9,299 nucleotides of DNA from Betaproteobacteria bacterium (GTDB lineage: Bacteria > Pseudomonadota > Gammaproteobacteria > Burkholderiales > Usitatibacteraceae). The position numbers and the translations under genes were made by a program. The notes under the pieces were generated by a model that was given only the letters and a program-made list of their open reading frames with translations, had not been told where the DNA came from and ran no database searches. The stretch lies in assembly GCA_012274175.1 (NCBI GenBank), contig JAAOZZ010000008.1, forward strand, positions 1 to 9,299. The letters run 5' to 3'. This document shows positions 1 through 6,188 of this stretch, piece after piece (the stretch's first letter is position 1; each line of letters opens with the position of its first letter).

Positions 1-2912
1 AGCCGTGGGAGTCCGAGTACGGCAAGCCGGGCCGCATCGCCTCGGCGCTCGAGATCATGATCGAGGGCCCCATCGGCGGCGCGGCGTACAACAACGAATT
101 CGGACGGCCGAACCTCGCGGGCTACTTCCGCACCTTCGAGCTCGCGGTCGACGGCGAGGTGCGCGGCTACCACAAGCCCATCATGCTCGCGGGCGGTTAC
201 GGCAACATCGCCGCCGCCCACACCCACAAGAAACCCCTGGGCCCCGGGACGCTCTTCGTGCACCTGGGCGGCCCCGGCTTCCTCATCGGCCTCGGCGGGG
301 GCGCGGCATCGTCCATGGCGTCGGGCCAGAACGTGGAGTCGCTCGATTTCGACTCGGTGCAGCGCGCCAACGCGGAGCTCGAGCGCCGCTGCCAGGAAGT
401 CATCGATGCGTGCTGGCAGATGGGCGACCGCAATCCGATCCTCTCGATCCACGACGTGGGCGCGGGCGGGTTGTCGAACGCGCTGCCCGAGCTCGCCCAT
501 GCCGGCGGCGTGGGCGCGACCTTCGACCTGCGCAAGGTGCCGATCGAGGAAACGGGGATGACGCCGATGCAGGTCTGGTCGAACGAATCCCAGGAGCGCT
601 ACGTGCTGGCGATCGACGCCTCGCGCCTGGAGGAGTTCCGCGCCATTTGCGAGCGCGAGCGCTGCCTCTTCGCCGTGGTGGGCGAGTCGCGCTCGGACGA
701 CAGGCTGGTGGTGGACGACCCGCTCTTCGGCAACCGGCCCGTGGACATGCCGCTCGAGGTGCTGCTGGGCAAGCCGCCGCGCATGCATCGCGAGGCGCGT
801 CGGCGCGCGCGCGAGCTGCGTCCCCTGGAGCTCGAGGGCGTGGGACTGCGGGAAGCGGCGTATCGCGTGCTGCAGATGCCGAGCGTTGCCGACAAGACCT
901 TCCTCGTGACCATCGGGGACCGCACCGTCGGAGGGCTTGGTGCGCGCGACCAGATGGTAGGCCCCTGGCAGGTGCCCGTGGCCGACTGCGCCGTGACCAC
1001 GCTCGGCTTCGCCACCCACCACGGCGAGGCGATGGCGATCGGCGAGCGCCCGCCGCTCGCCTTGATCGACGCGCCCGCTTCCGCCCGCATGGCGGTGGGC
1101 GAGGCGATCACCAACATCGCCGCCGCTTCCATCGCGGCGATCGGCGACGTGAAGCTCTCCGCCAACTGGATGTGCGCCGCCGGCCACCCGGGCGAGGACG
1201 CGGGCCTGTACGACGCGGTGCGCGCCGTGGGGATGGAACTGTGCCCCTCCCTCGGCATCTCCATTCCCGTCGGCAAGGATTCGATGTCGATGAAGACCAC
1301 GTGGCGCGACGCCGCGTCCGGCGAGCAGAAGGCCGTCACCGCGCCGCTGTCGCTCGTGGTCTCCGCCTTTGCGCCGGTGGTGGATGCCCGGCGGACGATG
1401 ACGCCGGAGCTGCGCATGGACGCGGGCGACACGGAGCTCGTGCTGGTCGACCTGGGCGCAGGCAGGAACCGCCTCGGCGGATCGGCGCTCGCGCAGGCTT
1501 ATGGCCAGCTGGGAGATGCCGCGCCCGACGTCGACGATCCGGCGGCGCTCAAGGCCTTCTTCGAAGCGATGCAGGCGCTCAATGCCGAGGGACGCGTGCT
1601 CGCCTACCACGACCGCTCCGACGGCGGGCTCTTCGCCGCGCTGTGCGAGATGGCGTTCGCGGCGCGCGCCGGCGTGACGGTCTACCTCGACCCGGTCGCG
1701 ATCGACCGGGAGCGCCTCGACGTCGACGGCCACGAGCGCCAATCCGACGCCTTCGCGGGACGCCTCGAAGAGCGCATCCTCGCCGCGCTCTTCAACGAGG
1801 AGCTGGGGGCGGTGATCCAGGTCCGCCGGTCGGAGCGCGACGCGGTGATGCAGGTGCTGCGCGCGGCGGGTCTGTCGCGGCATTCCCAGGTGATCGGACA
1901 TCCCAACGGACAGGGGGAGGTGCGCCTGGTGGTGAACGGGCGGGCGGTGTTCGCCGAGAAGCGCGCGCAGCTGCACCGCGCATGGTCGAGCGTGACCCAC
2001 CATATCCAGCGGCTGCGCGACAACCCCGCGTGCGCGGACGCGGAATACGACCGCCTCCTCGACGAGGGCGATCCGGGGCTGTATGCGCGCCTCACCTTCG
2101 ACCCGGCGCAGGACGTCGCCGCGCCGTTCGTGGCGAGCGGGGCGCGGCCGAAGGTGGCGGTGCTGCGCGAGCAGGGCGTGAACGGCCAGGTCGAGATGGC
2201 GGCGGCGTTCGAGCGCGCGGGCTTCGCGCCGTTCGACGTGCACATGAGCGACATCATCTCGGGACGCGTGTCGCTATCCGGCTTCAAGGGCTTCGCCGCA
2301 TGCGGCGGCTTCAGCTACGGCGACGTGCTGGGCGCGGGCGAGGGTTGGGCGAAATCGATCCTTTTCAACGCCCGGGCCCGCGACGAGTTCGAGGCGTTCT
2401 TCCGCCGCGGGGACTCGTTCGCCCTGGGGGCGTGCAACGGCTGCCAGATGATGTCCAACCTGAAGGACATCATTCCCGGCGCCGCACCCTGGCCCCATTT
2501 CGAGCGCAATCTCTCAGAACAGTACGAGGCGCGCCTCGCGCTGGTGGAGATCCAGAAGTCGCCGTCGATCCTGCTCGCGGGCATGGAGGGCAGCCGCATC
2601 CCGGTCGCCACCGCCCACGGGGAAGGACGCGCGGTGTTCGCGGATCCCGCGGCGGGAGAAGCGTGCCGCTACCTCGTGGCCGCGCGCTTCGTGGACCACC
2701 GCGGCAAGGTCACGGAAGCCTATCCGTACAACCCCAACGGCTCGCCCCAGGGCGTGACCGCGCTCACCACGCCCGACGGCCGCTTCACCATCCTCATGCC
2801 CCACCCCGAGCGCGTGTTCCGCACCGTGGCACTTTCCTGGCATCCGGAAGAATGGGGCGAGGAATCGCCGTGGATGCGCATGTTCCGCAACGCCCGCGCG
2901 TGGGTCGCCTGA
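1..2912 (+). CDS. purL: Phosphoribosylformylglycinamidine synthase (PurL), 5'-truncated
   Basis: PurL makes formylglycinamidine ribonucleotide from FGAR, glutamine and ATP, the fourth step of de novo purine synthesis, in the cytoplasm. The reading frame enters at base 3 with [20 protein letters not shown], a conserved internal PurL stretch, so the N-terminus (roughly 330 residues, judged from the ~1300-aa single-chain proteobacterial enzyme) lies off the left edge. About 969 residues remain. They cover the rest of the first AIRS-like half ([15 protein letters not shown]), the second AIRS-like half ([13 protein letters not shown] near 1260-1300) and a C-terminal class I glutamine amidotransferase domain from about base 2150. 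The amidotransferase has its nucleophile Cys in [11 protein letters not shown] (codon 2433-2435) and the catalytic His and Glu in MPHPERVFR (codons 2802-2804 and 2808-2810), so the visible part looks intact. The stop is TGA at 2910-2912. It converges on the minus-strand gene ending at 2926; I see no terminator in the 13-bp gap. An ATG at 57 is internal and is not the start. Confidence 0.98.
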   Translation, partial: PWESEYGKPGRIASALEIMIEGPIGGAAYNNEFGRPNLAGYFRTFELAVDGEVRGYHKPIMLAGGYGNIAAAHTHKKPLGPGTLFVHLGGPGFLIGLGGGAASSMASGQNVESLDFDSVQRANAELERRCQEVIDACWQMGDRNPILSIHDVGAGGLSNALPELAHAGGVGATFDLRKVPIEETGMTPMQVWSNESQERYVLAIDASRLEEFRAICERERCLFAVVGESRSDDRLVVDDPLFGNRPVDMPLEVLLGKPPRMHREARRRARELRPLELEGVGLREAAYRVLQMPSVADKTFLVTIGDRTVGGLGARDQMVGPWQVPVADCAVTTLGFATHHGEAMAIGERPPLALIDAPASARMAVGEAITNIAAASIAAIGDVKLSANWMCAAGHPGEDAGLYDAVRAVGMELCPSLGISIPVGKDSMSMKTTWRDAASGEQKAVTAPLSLVVSAFAPVVDARRTMTPELRMDAGDTELVLVDLGAGRNRLGGSALAQAYGQLGDAAPDVDDPAALKAFFEAMQALNAEGRVLAYHDRSDGGLFAALCEMAFAARAGVTVYLDPVAIDRERLDVDGHERQSDAFAGRLEERILAALFNEELGAVIQVRRSERDAVMQVLRAAGLSRHSQVIGHPNGQGEVRLVVNGRAVFAEKRAQLHRAWSSVTHHIQRLRDNPACADAEYDRLLDEGDPGLYARLTFDPAQDVAAPFVASGARPKVAVLREQGVNGQVEMAAAFERAGFAPFDVHMSDIISGRVSLSGFKGFAACGGFSYGDVLGAGEGWAKSILFNARARDEFEAFFRRGDSFALGACNGCQMMSNLKDIIPGAAPWPHFERNLSEQYEARLALVEIQKSPSILLAGMEGSRIPVATAHGEGRAVFADPAAGEACRYLVAARFVDHRGKVTEAYPYNPNGSPQGVTALTTPDGRFTILMPHPERVFRTVALSWHPEEWGEESPWMRMFRNARAWVA

Positions 2913-2925
2913 CGGCGCGCTCGGG

Positions 2926-3408
2926 CTAGTCCTCGTCTTTCCATTTGTGCGGCGGCGGGAAATCATGCTGCCCATCGCCAAGGGCGCGACGTATCGCGCG
3001 CCGGATGCGCGACTCCTCGGCCTCGCGGTTGGAGCCCAGCATCGCCACCACCAGCGGAAACGCGAGCACCGCGAGCACCGTGAAGAGCGGCAACAGGAAT
3101 TGGATCGCGGGGTCGTCCCCGCGGGAATGGATCACCCATGCGCTCGATGCGATGAGCGCGGCCATCACGACCGAGCTCGACCGCAGGAACCACTGGATGC
3201 CCCGCGGGGGAGCGAAGCTCGCTTCGTAGTGCTCGCGGCCGTCCGCGGGCTTCCAGCTTCCCGCGAAGTCGACCGCGCGGGGCTTGCCGAGGGCGGCGAG
3301 CTCTCGCGCGAGGCGGGCGCGGCAGGCCTCCGGCGGGAGCGTCGTCTCGAATGTCTCGCTCCGGCGCTCGACGAGGGATTTCGCCGCGCGGCGCACCTCG
3401 GAAGTCAT
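2926..3408 (-). CDS. Two-pass membrane protein, last gene of the ECF sigma operon
   Basis: I do not recognise a family for this 160-aa protein. A charged N-terminal part (residues 1-70) precedes two hydrophobic segments at about 76-94 (containing SSSVVMAALIASSAWV) and 101-125 (containing FLLPLFTVLAVLAFPLVVAM). A basic, then acidic, tail (HKWKDED) follows, so it is probably an inner-membrane protein with both ends on the same side. I chose the ATG at 3406-3408 because it lies 7 bp after the stop of the anti-sigma-like gene and has a ribosome-binding sequence (GAGG, plus-strand bases 3419-3422) about 10 bases upstream. The frame stays open upstream into the neighbouring gene, but that stretch is Arg/Pro-rich shadow sequence. 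Its position suggests co-transcription with the sigma factor and a role in the same envelope response, which is inference. The gene is real with good confidence; its function is unknown. Confidence 0.8.
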   Translation of the reverse strand: MTSEVRRAAKSLVERRSETFETTLPPEACRARLARELAALGKPRAVDFAGSWKPADGREHYEASFAPPRGIQWFLRSSSVVMAALIASSAWVIHSRGDDPAIQFLLPLFTVLAVLAFPLVVAMLGSNREAEESRIRRAIRRALGDGQHDFPPPHKWKDED

Positions 3409-3415
3409 CGCGCGG

Positions 3416-4204
3416 CTACCTCGGGCGCACCCGTTCCCACACGGCGTTGGGAATGCGGTAGGCGGGATAACGATGGCGGAACTCCTCGAGCGCGCGGTCG
3501 GCTTCCTCGTCGCGATGGTCGTCGCGCAGGCGGGCGATGCGCTCGAGCTCCGCGGCAGGATCGGCGGGGAGGAGCTTGCGCTCCTCGCGAACGGGCTTTT
3601 GCTGCGACAGGGCATCGGCAGATGCGGCCGGTGCGCGCACTGCACCGCGGTTGCTCTCCTGGTTCGCCTGCTTCGGCGCCGCGAAGCCCTGGACCCGTTC
3701 AGCAGACTGGGTCGCGGCGGGAGCCGCGGCCGCCGGGGCCGCGCGGGCGGGTGCGGGCACGGGGGCTTCCATGGGCTTGCCCTCGAGCGCTCCCGCGGCC
3801 GCCGATTCCGCGGTCGGCGGCGGCGAGGCGGGCGAATGCATCGGCGGCTGCGGCGTGGGCAAGGACGGCATCGGTGCCGGATGAGCGGACGGCGCTGGGG
3901 CGGCCTTGCGCGTCGCCTCGCGCTTGCGCGCATCGGGGATCGGCGCCGGCGAGCGCGCGGCCGGCGCAGGCCCCGGCTCGGATGTCTCCACGCCCGGCTC
4001 CTCGCGCTGCATGTGCAAGGTGACGCCCACGGCGAGCATCAGCACCGCAGCGATGGAGACCGGCGCGCCCCAGCGCCGCGCGAACGACGGGCGCCCGAGC
4101 GCCCGGCGCGAGGCGGCGAGGATCGCCGCGTCCAGCGCGACCGGCGGCTCCTCGCGGGCGAGCTCGCGATAGCGCGCGGAGAGCTTGTCGTCGTGCTCAT
4201 TCAT
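3416..4204 (-). CDS. Anti-sigma-factor-like single-pass membrane protein
   Basis: This 262-aa protein has the architecture of a membrane-anchored ECF anti-sigma factor. A short N-terminal cytoplasmic part (1-45, ELAREEPPVALDAAILAASR) precedes one hydrophobic span (about 46-64, VSIAAVLMLAVGVTLHM). Next comes a long Pro/Ala-rich extracytoplasmic segment (about 70-205) and a small C-terminal helical block (about 216-252, ERIARLRDDHRDEEADRALE, then a YPAYRIP motif). It has no cysteine at all, so it lacks the HxxxCxxC zinc-binding anti-sigma motif, and any sigma binding would rest on a different N-terminal helix. The ATG at 4202-4204 overlaps the sigma-factor stop by 8 bases (ATGAATGA on the minus strand), which implies translational coupling and a fixed ratio of the two products. 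The stop is TAG at 3416-3418. The anti-sigma role is inferred from topology and from the coupling; the C-terminal block could be a small helical interaction module. Confidence 0.85.
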   Translation of the reverse strand: MNEHDDKLSARYRELAREEPPVALDAAILAASRRALGRPSFARRWGAPVSIAAVLMLAVGVTLHMQREEPGVETSEPGPAPAARSPAPIPDARKREATRKAAPAPSAHPAPMPSLPTPQPPMHSPASPPPTAESAAAGALEGKPMEAPVPAPARAAPAAAAPAATQSAERVQGFAAPKQANQESNRGAVRAPAASADALSQQKPVREERKLLPADPAAELERIARLRDDHRDEEADRALEEFRHRYPAYRIPNAVWERVRPR

Positions 4205-4748
4205 CGCCGATGGCCTCGCGCAGCTTGTTCATCGCATAGCGCAGGCGGCTCTTCGCCGCCTCCTCGTTGCTTCCGGTGGCCGCGGCGATCTCGGCCGCGG
4301 TGAGACCGCCTTCCTGGTGCAGCAGGAACGCCTCGCGCTGCGCCAGGGGCAGCGCCGCGATGGCATCGGACAATCGCCCGAGCGTCTCGCGGGCCTCGGC
4401 GGTGGCTTGCGGATCCCACGACGGACCCGCCGCCGGCTCCGGCAGCGGGCAATCCTCGTCGTCGAGGGATACGACGGCGAGGCCCCGGGCGCGCCAATGG
4501 TCCACGAGCCGATGGTGCGCGATGGTGTAGAGCCAGGTCGCGAACTTCGCCTGGGGCTGGTAGCGCGACCGCGCCTCGACCACGCGGATCCAGATCTCCT
4601 GGAACAACTCCTCCGCCTCGCCGCGCGCCTTCACCGAGCGCAGGATGAAGCGGAAGAGGCCGCCCTTGTGCCGCCCGTAAAGCGTCTCGAAGGCTGCGGC
4701 GTCGCCGCCGGCGTATGCGAGCATCAGCTGTTCGTCGGGGACCGACAT
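4197..4748 (-). CDS. ECF (group 4) RNA polymerase sigma factor
   Basis: At 183 aa this is the usual ECF sigma length, with two sigma-70 domains and no region 1 or 3. Region 2 spans about residues 19-87 (FETLYGRHKGGLFRFILRSV, then EELFQEIWIRVVEARSRY). It includes the -10-melting part FATWLYTIAHHRLVDHWR at 69-86. Region 4 spans about 126-178 (LPLAQREAFLLHQEGGLT, then AEIAAATGSNEEAAKSRLRY), the helix-turn-helix that reads the -35 element. It would direct core RNA polymerase to a small stress regulon and probably to its own operon. The stop overlaps the start of the anti-sigma-like gene, and the upstream secreted-protein gene ends 15 bp before the ATG. The start is slightly odd: a strong GGAGG sits only one base before ATG 4746-4748. 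An in-frame TAG lies 15 bases upstream of that ATG, so the only other early choice is the ATG at codon 9. The first residues (MSVPDEQLMLAY) look like typical ECF N-termini, so I keep the first ATG. Confidence 0.95.
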   Translation of the reverse strand: MSVPDEQLMLAYAGGDAAAFETLYGRHKGGLFRFILRSVKARGEAEELFQEIWIRVVEARSRYQPQAKFATWLYTIAHHRLVDHWRARGLAVVSLDDEDCPLPEPAAGPSWDPQATAEARETLGRLSDAIAALPLAQREAFLLHQEGGLTAAEIAAATGSNEEAAKSRLRYAMNKLREAIGDE

Positions 4749-4763
4749 GCCTCCATAGTCTAC

Positions 4764-5555
4764 CTAGGTCGGATCCTTCACGAATCCGCCCGGGAACGGA
4801 TCGGGCTCGCGCGGGGCCACGTTCGCGCGCAGGATGCCGCGGGCGACGAGATTCCGGTAGCTGTCGTAGTAGATCGCGATCGTCTCCACCGGTTCGGCGG
4901 TGCGGCGCCGGAACTCCACGTAGCGCGCGTAGGACTCCTCGCGCCGTCCGTGCCCGGTACCGATCGGAGCGGAAGGCTGCATGCGCGCGCGCGATTCCTG
5001 CGGCGCGGCAGAGGCCTCCGATCGCGGTGTGAAGTGGTCCGCAGCGCCCGCGCCCTTCGCCGACGACTGGGCCTCGGGCGCGGCGCGCTGCGCGAACGGC
5101 GTCGCGGGGACTTCCTTGCGCTGGAAGAGAGCCGCGCCGATGACGCCCACATTCCCGGGACGATCGGTGCGCGCGGCGTAGGAATCCCCGAGGGAGGTGA
5201 AGTAGAACGCCGCGGTCTGCGCGAGGCTCTTGCGCCAGCCCTGGATCCCGAGCGACTCCCACGGCGAGAGCACGTACCCGCCCTGGCGCGCGCTCGCGGT
5301 CTCTCCCGAGAGCACGTTCACGCCGTCGACCGACACCACCGCGAGCAGGTCCTCGCCCGCCCGGTTGCGCACCACCACCTGGTATTCCGCGCCGGGGCGG
5401 CCCACGACATACGCGCGCCCGTCGTGCCAGTGCACCGGCAGCTCGCTGCCGAGCGAGCGATCGAACACCGCGATGTCCGCGAGGCGGCCCACGGCGTGGG
5501 CGGAAAGGGCGAGCGTGGCGAATGCGAGCGCGGCAAGGACGCGTAGCGGCTTCAT
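4764..5555 (-). CDS. Secreted/periplasmic protein of unknown function, first gene of the ECF sigma operon
   Basis: This is a 263-aa exported protein of unknown function. The N-terminus is a clear Sec signal peptide (MKPLRVLAALAFATLALSAHA, likely cut after residue 21). A predicted beta-rich domain follows at about 22-145, with the motifs WHDGRAYVVGRPGAEYQVVV, GGYVLSPWESLGIQGWRKS, AAFYFTSLGDSYAARTDRPG and NVGVIGAALF. A low-complexity linker (about 146-200) leads to a C-terminal block GTGHGRREESYARYVEF (199-215), then IYYDSYRNLVARGI (228-241). From memory these motifs resemble conserved uncharacterised proteins encoded beside ECF sigma genes in Proteobacteria; I cannot verify this here. The start ATG at 5553-5555 has GGAG at normal spacing and gives the signal peptide its proper beginning. 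Its stop lies 15 bp before the sigma-factor start, so it is probably the first gene of the operon. Plausible roles are signal sensing in the periplasm or being a main regulon product. A hairpin over its ribosome-binding site is listed separately. Confidence 0.88.
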   Translation of the reverse strand: MKPLRVLAALAFATLALSAHAVGRLADIAVFDRSLGSELPVHWHDGRAYVVGRPGAEYQVVVRNRAGEDLLAVVSVDGVNVLSGETASARQGGYVLSPWESLGIQGWRKSLAQTAAFYFTSLGDSYAARTDRPGNVGVIGAALFQRKEVPATPFAQRAAPEAQSSAKGAGAADHFTPRSEASAAPQESRARMQPSAPIGTGHGRREESYARYVEFRRRTAEPVETIAIYYDSYRNLVARGILRANVAPREPDPFPGGFVKDPT

Positions 5556-5558
5556 GGG

Positions 5559-5595
5559 ATCTCCGAGGGTCCGCCGGATTGGCGGGGTCGGAGAT
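5559..5595 (-). promoter_or_regulatory. Inverted repeat/hairpin covering the ribosome-binding site of the secreted-protein gene
   Basis: Arms ATCTCCGA (5559-5566) and TCGGAGAT (5588-5595) are perfect 8-bp complements. Inside them CCGCC (5571-5575) pairs with GGCGG (5581-5585) around a 5-base loop. In minus-strand RNA the 3' arm contains the GGAG ribosome-binding sequence, 3 bases before the ATG at 5555, so folding would hide it. It could be an RNA switch that limits translation, or a DNA operator if transcription starts inside it. The symmetry is seen directly; the function is inferred. Confidence 0.5.
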
Positions 5596-5633
5596 GTAAA
5601 CGCAGGCGGCGCCCGAAAGGGTCGAGCGGGACT

Positions 5634-6059
5634 TCACGCCTTTCCCCCTCTCCCTTGGGAGAGGGCCGGGGAGAGGGTGGTCCTCCCTCTCCCTTGGGAG
5701 AGGGCCGGGGAGAGGGTGGCCAGCACGCCCTCGATATTCCCAAGCACCTCGTTGTTCCAGAATCGGACGACCTCGTAACCTTGCTCGCCCAACCACCGGG
5801 TTCGATTCGAATCCCGCTCGAGCTGTTCGCCATGATGTCCGCCGTCGACTTCCACGATGACGCGGGCTTCCTCGCACAGGAAATCGACGATGTGGCGACC
5901 CAAGGGAACCTGGCGACGAAATTTCCACCCCAGGAAGCGACGCGCGCGCAGGTAGTACCAAAGCTTGCGTTCCGCATCGGTCAACCTGGATCGCAGCACC
6001 TTTGCGTTTCCGGCATTGGCGGGAGTGCGCAGGGAACCAAGATGGGAGACGCGGGCCAT
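5634..6059 (-). CDS. DUF559 endonuclease-family protein (Vsr/PD-(D/E)XK-like) with a repeat-derived tail
   Basis: This 141-aa protein belongs to the DUF559 family, which is related to very-short-patch-repair endonucleases; its biological role is poorly defined. Diagnostic stretches are RSRLTDAERKLWYYLRARRF (24-42), GWKFRRQVPLGRHIVDFLCE (44-63), VIVEVDGGHHGEQLERDSNR (67-86) and GYEVVRFWNNEVLGNIEGVL (94-113). The likely metal-binding/catalytic acids are Asp59 (IVDF), Glu70 and Asp72 (VEVDG), as in PD-(D/E)XK folds. The family core ends near residue 113. Residues 115-138 are two copies of TLSPALSQGRG encoded by a 39-bp tandem repeat, and the stop (TGA, 5634-5636) lies 9 bases beyond the repeat. 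The start ATG 6057-6059 has no good ribosome-binding site, so the exact N-terminus is uncertain; the residues before about 20 are not typical family core. The gene is bracketed by inverted copies of the same repeat and is probably an insertion rather than part of either operon. Nuclease activity is assumed from the fold, not shown. Confidence 0.88.
   Translation of the reverse strand: MARVSHLGSLRTPANAGNAKVLRSRLTDAERKLWYYLRARRFLGWKFRRQVPLGRHIVDFLCEEARVIVEVDGGHHGEQLERDSNRTRWLGEQGYEVVRFWNNEVLGNIEGVLATLSPALSQGRGRTTLSPALSQGRGGKA
5646..5719. repeat. Two tandem copies (39-bp period) of a 35-bp palindromic GC-rich repeat
   Basis: Copies at 5646-5680 and 5685-5719 are identical over 35 bp and separated by the 4 bases TCCT. 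Each copy begins with a perfect hairpin, CCCTCTCCC-TT-GGGAGAGGG, followed by CCGGGGAGAGGGTGG, whose GGGAGAGGG can pair with the same left arm as an alternative. The period is a multiple of 3, so the DUF559 frame reads through both copies as tandem 13-residue units. The unit resembles REP-like dispersed palindromes common in proteobacterial genomes; its copy number in this genome cannot be judged from one window. Confidence 0.9.
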
Positions 6060-6097
6060 GACAGCGAAAACGCGCTGGGGGGTTCCGCCGACTACTT

Positions 6098-6130
6098 ACC
6101 CTCTCCCCGGCCCTCTCCCAAGGGAGAGGG
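6098..6130. repeat. Inverted third copy of the palindromic repeat
   Basis: Bases 6098-6130 are the exact reverse complement of the first 33 bases of the 35-bp unit at 5646-5680; the outer two bases differ (TT here instead of CC). The internal hairpin CCCTCTCCC-AA-GGGAGAGGG is kept. This copy lies 38 bp upstream of the DUF559 start and only 3 bp from the tail of the parvulin-operon terminator, in opposite orientation to the copies at the other end of the DUF559 gene. Confidence 0.9.
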
Positions 6131-6133
6131 AGT

Positions 6134-6166
6134 GAAAGAAGAAAGGGCAGCCGAAGCTGCCCTTTC
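6134..6166 (-). terminator. Intrinsic terminator of the yciB-to-parvulin operon
   Basis: On the minus strand, 22 bases after the parvulin stop codon, a perfect 11-bp stem (GAAAGGGCAGC paired with GCTGCCCTTTC, plus-strand arms 6141-6151 and 6156-6166) closes a TTCG tetraloop and is followed by the T-rich TTCTTTC. This is a textbook rho-independent terminator. It should insulate the DUF559 gene from the upstream operon. On the plus strand nothing nearby would use it. Confidence 0.9.
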
Positions 6167-6188
6167 GAACCGCAGCCTTCCCGTCGCG

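Larger units (their letters stand above)
5646..6130. mobile_element. Possible small repeat-bracketed insertion carrying a DUF559 gene
   Basis: A 485-bp unit opens with the 35-bp repeat on the left (5646) and closes with the same repeat inverted on the right (ending 6130), like terminal inverted repeats around a single DUF559 gene. It lies between the terminator of the parvulin operon and the promoter region of the ECF operon, a neutral site where an insertion would be tolerated. I find no convincing target-site duplication, and the DUF559 stop lies just outside the left end. The repeats may therefore be independently inserted REP-like elements rather than true element ends. Confidence 0.35.

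Noticed and set aside
5..2929. A 974-codon open frame on the plus strand in another phase over purL
   Set aside because: Its translation is Arg/Pro/Gly-rich without family motifs, while the in-phase frame is unmistakable PurL. It is a high-GC shadow.
4185..5546. A 453-codon plus-strand open frame antisense to the sigma and secreted-protein genes
   Set aside because: The minus-strand products carry sigma-70 motifs and a signal peptide; the plus-strand frame is compositionally a shadow.
5646..5719. Tandem repeats considered as a CRISPR-like array
   Set aside because: Only two copies with a 4-base spacer, both palindromic and with no cas genes nearby; this fits REP-like elements instead.
6060..6097. 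GGAACC about 17 bases before TGTCA upstream of DUF559, resembling an ECF-type promoter
   Set aside because: The match is loose and lies directly against the start codon. In GC-rich DNA such matches are frequent, so I do not claim regulation by the neighbouring sigma factor.
5625..6140. Target-site duplication flanking the repeat-bracketed unit
   Set aside because: Left flank (TTCAC) and right flank (GTGAA) are inverted, not direct, and lie at different distances from the repeats, so they do not support a transposition footprint.
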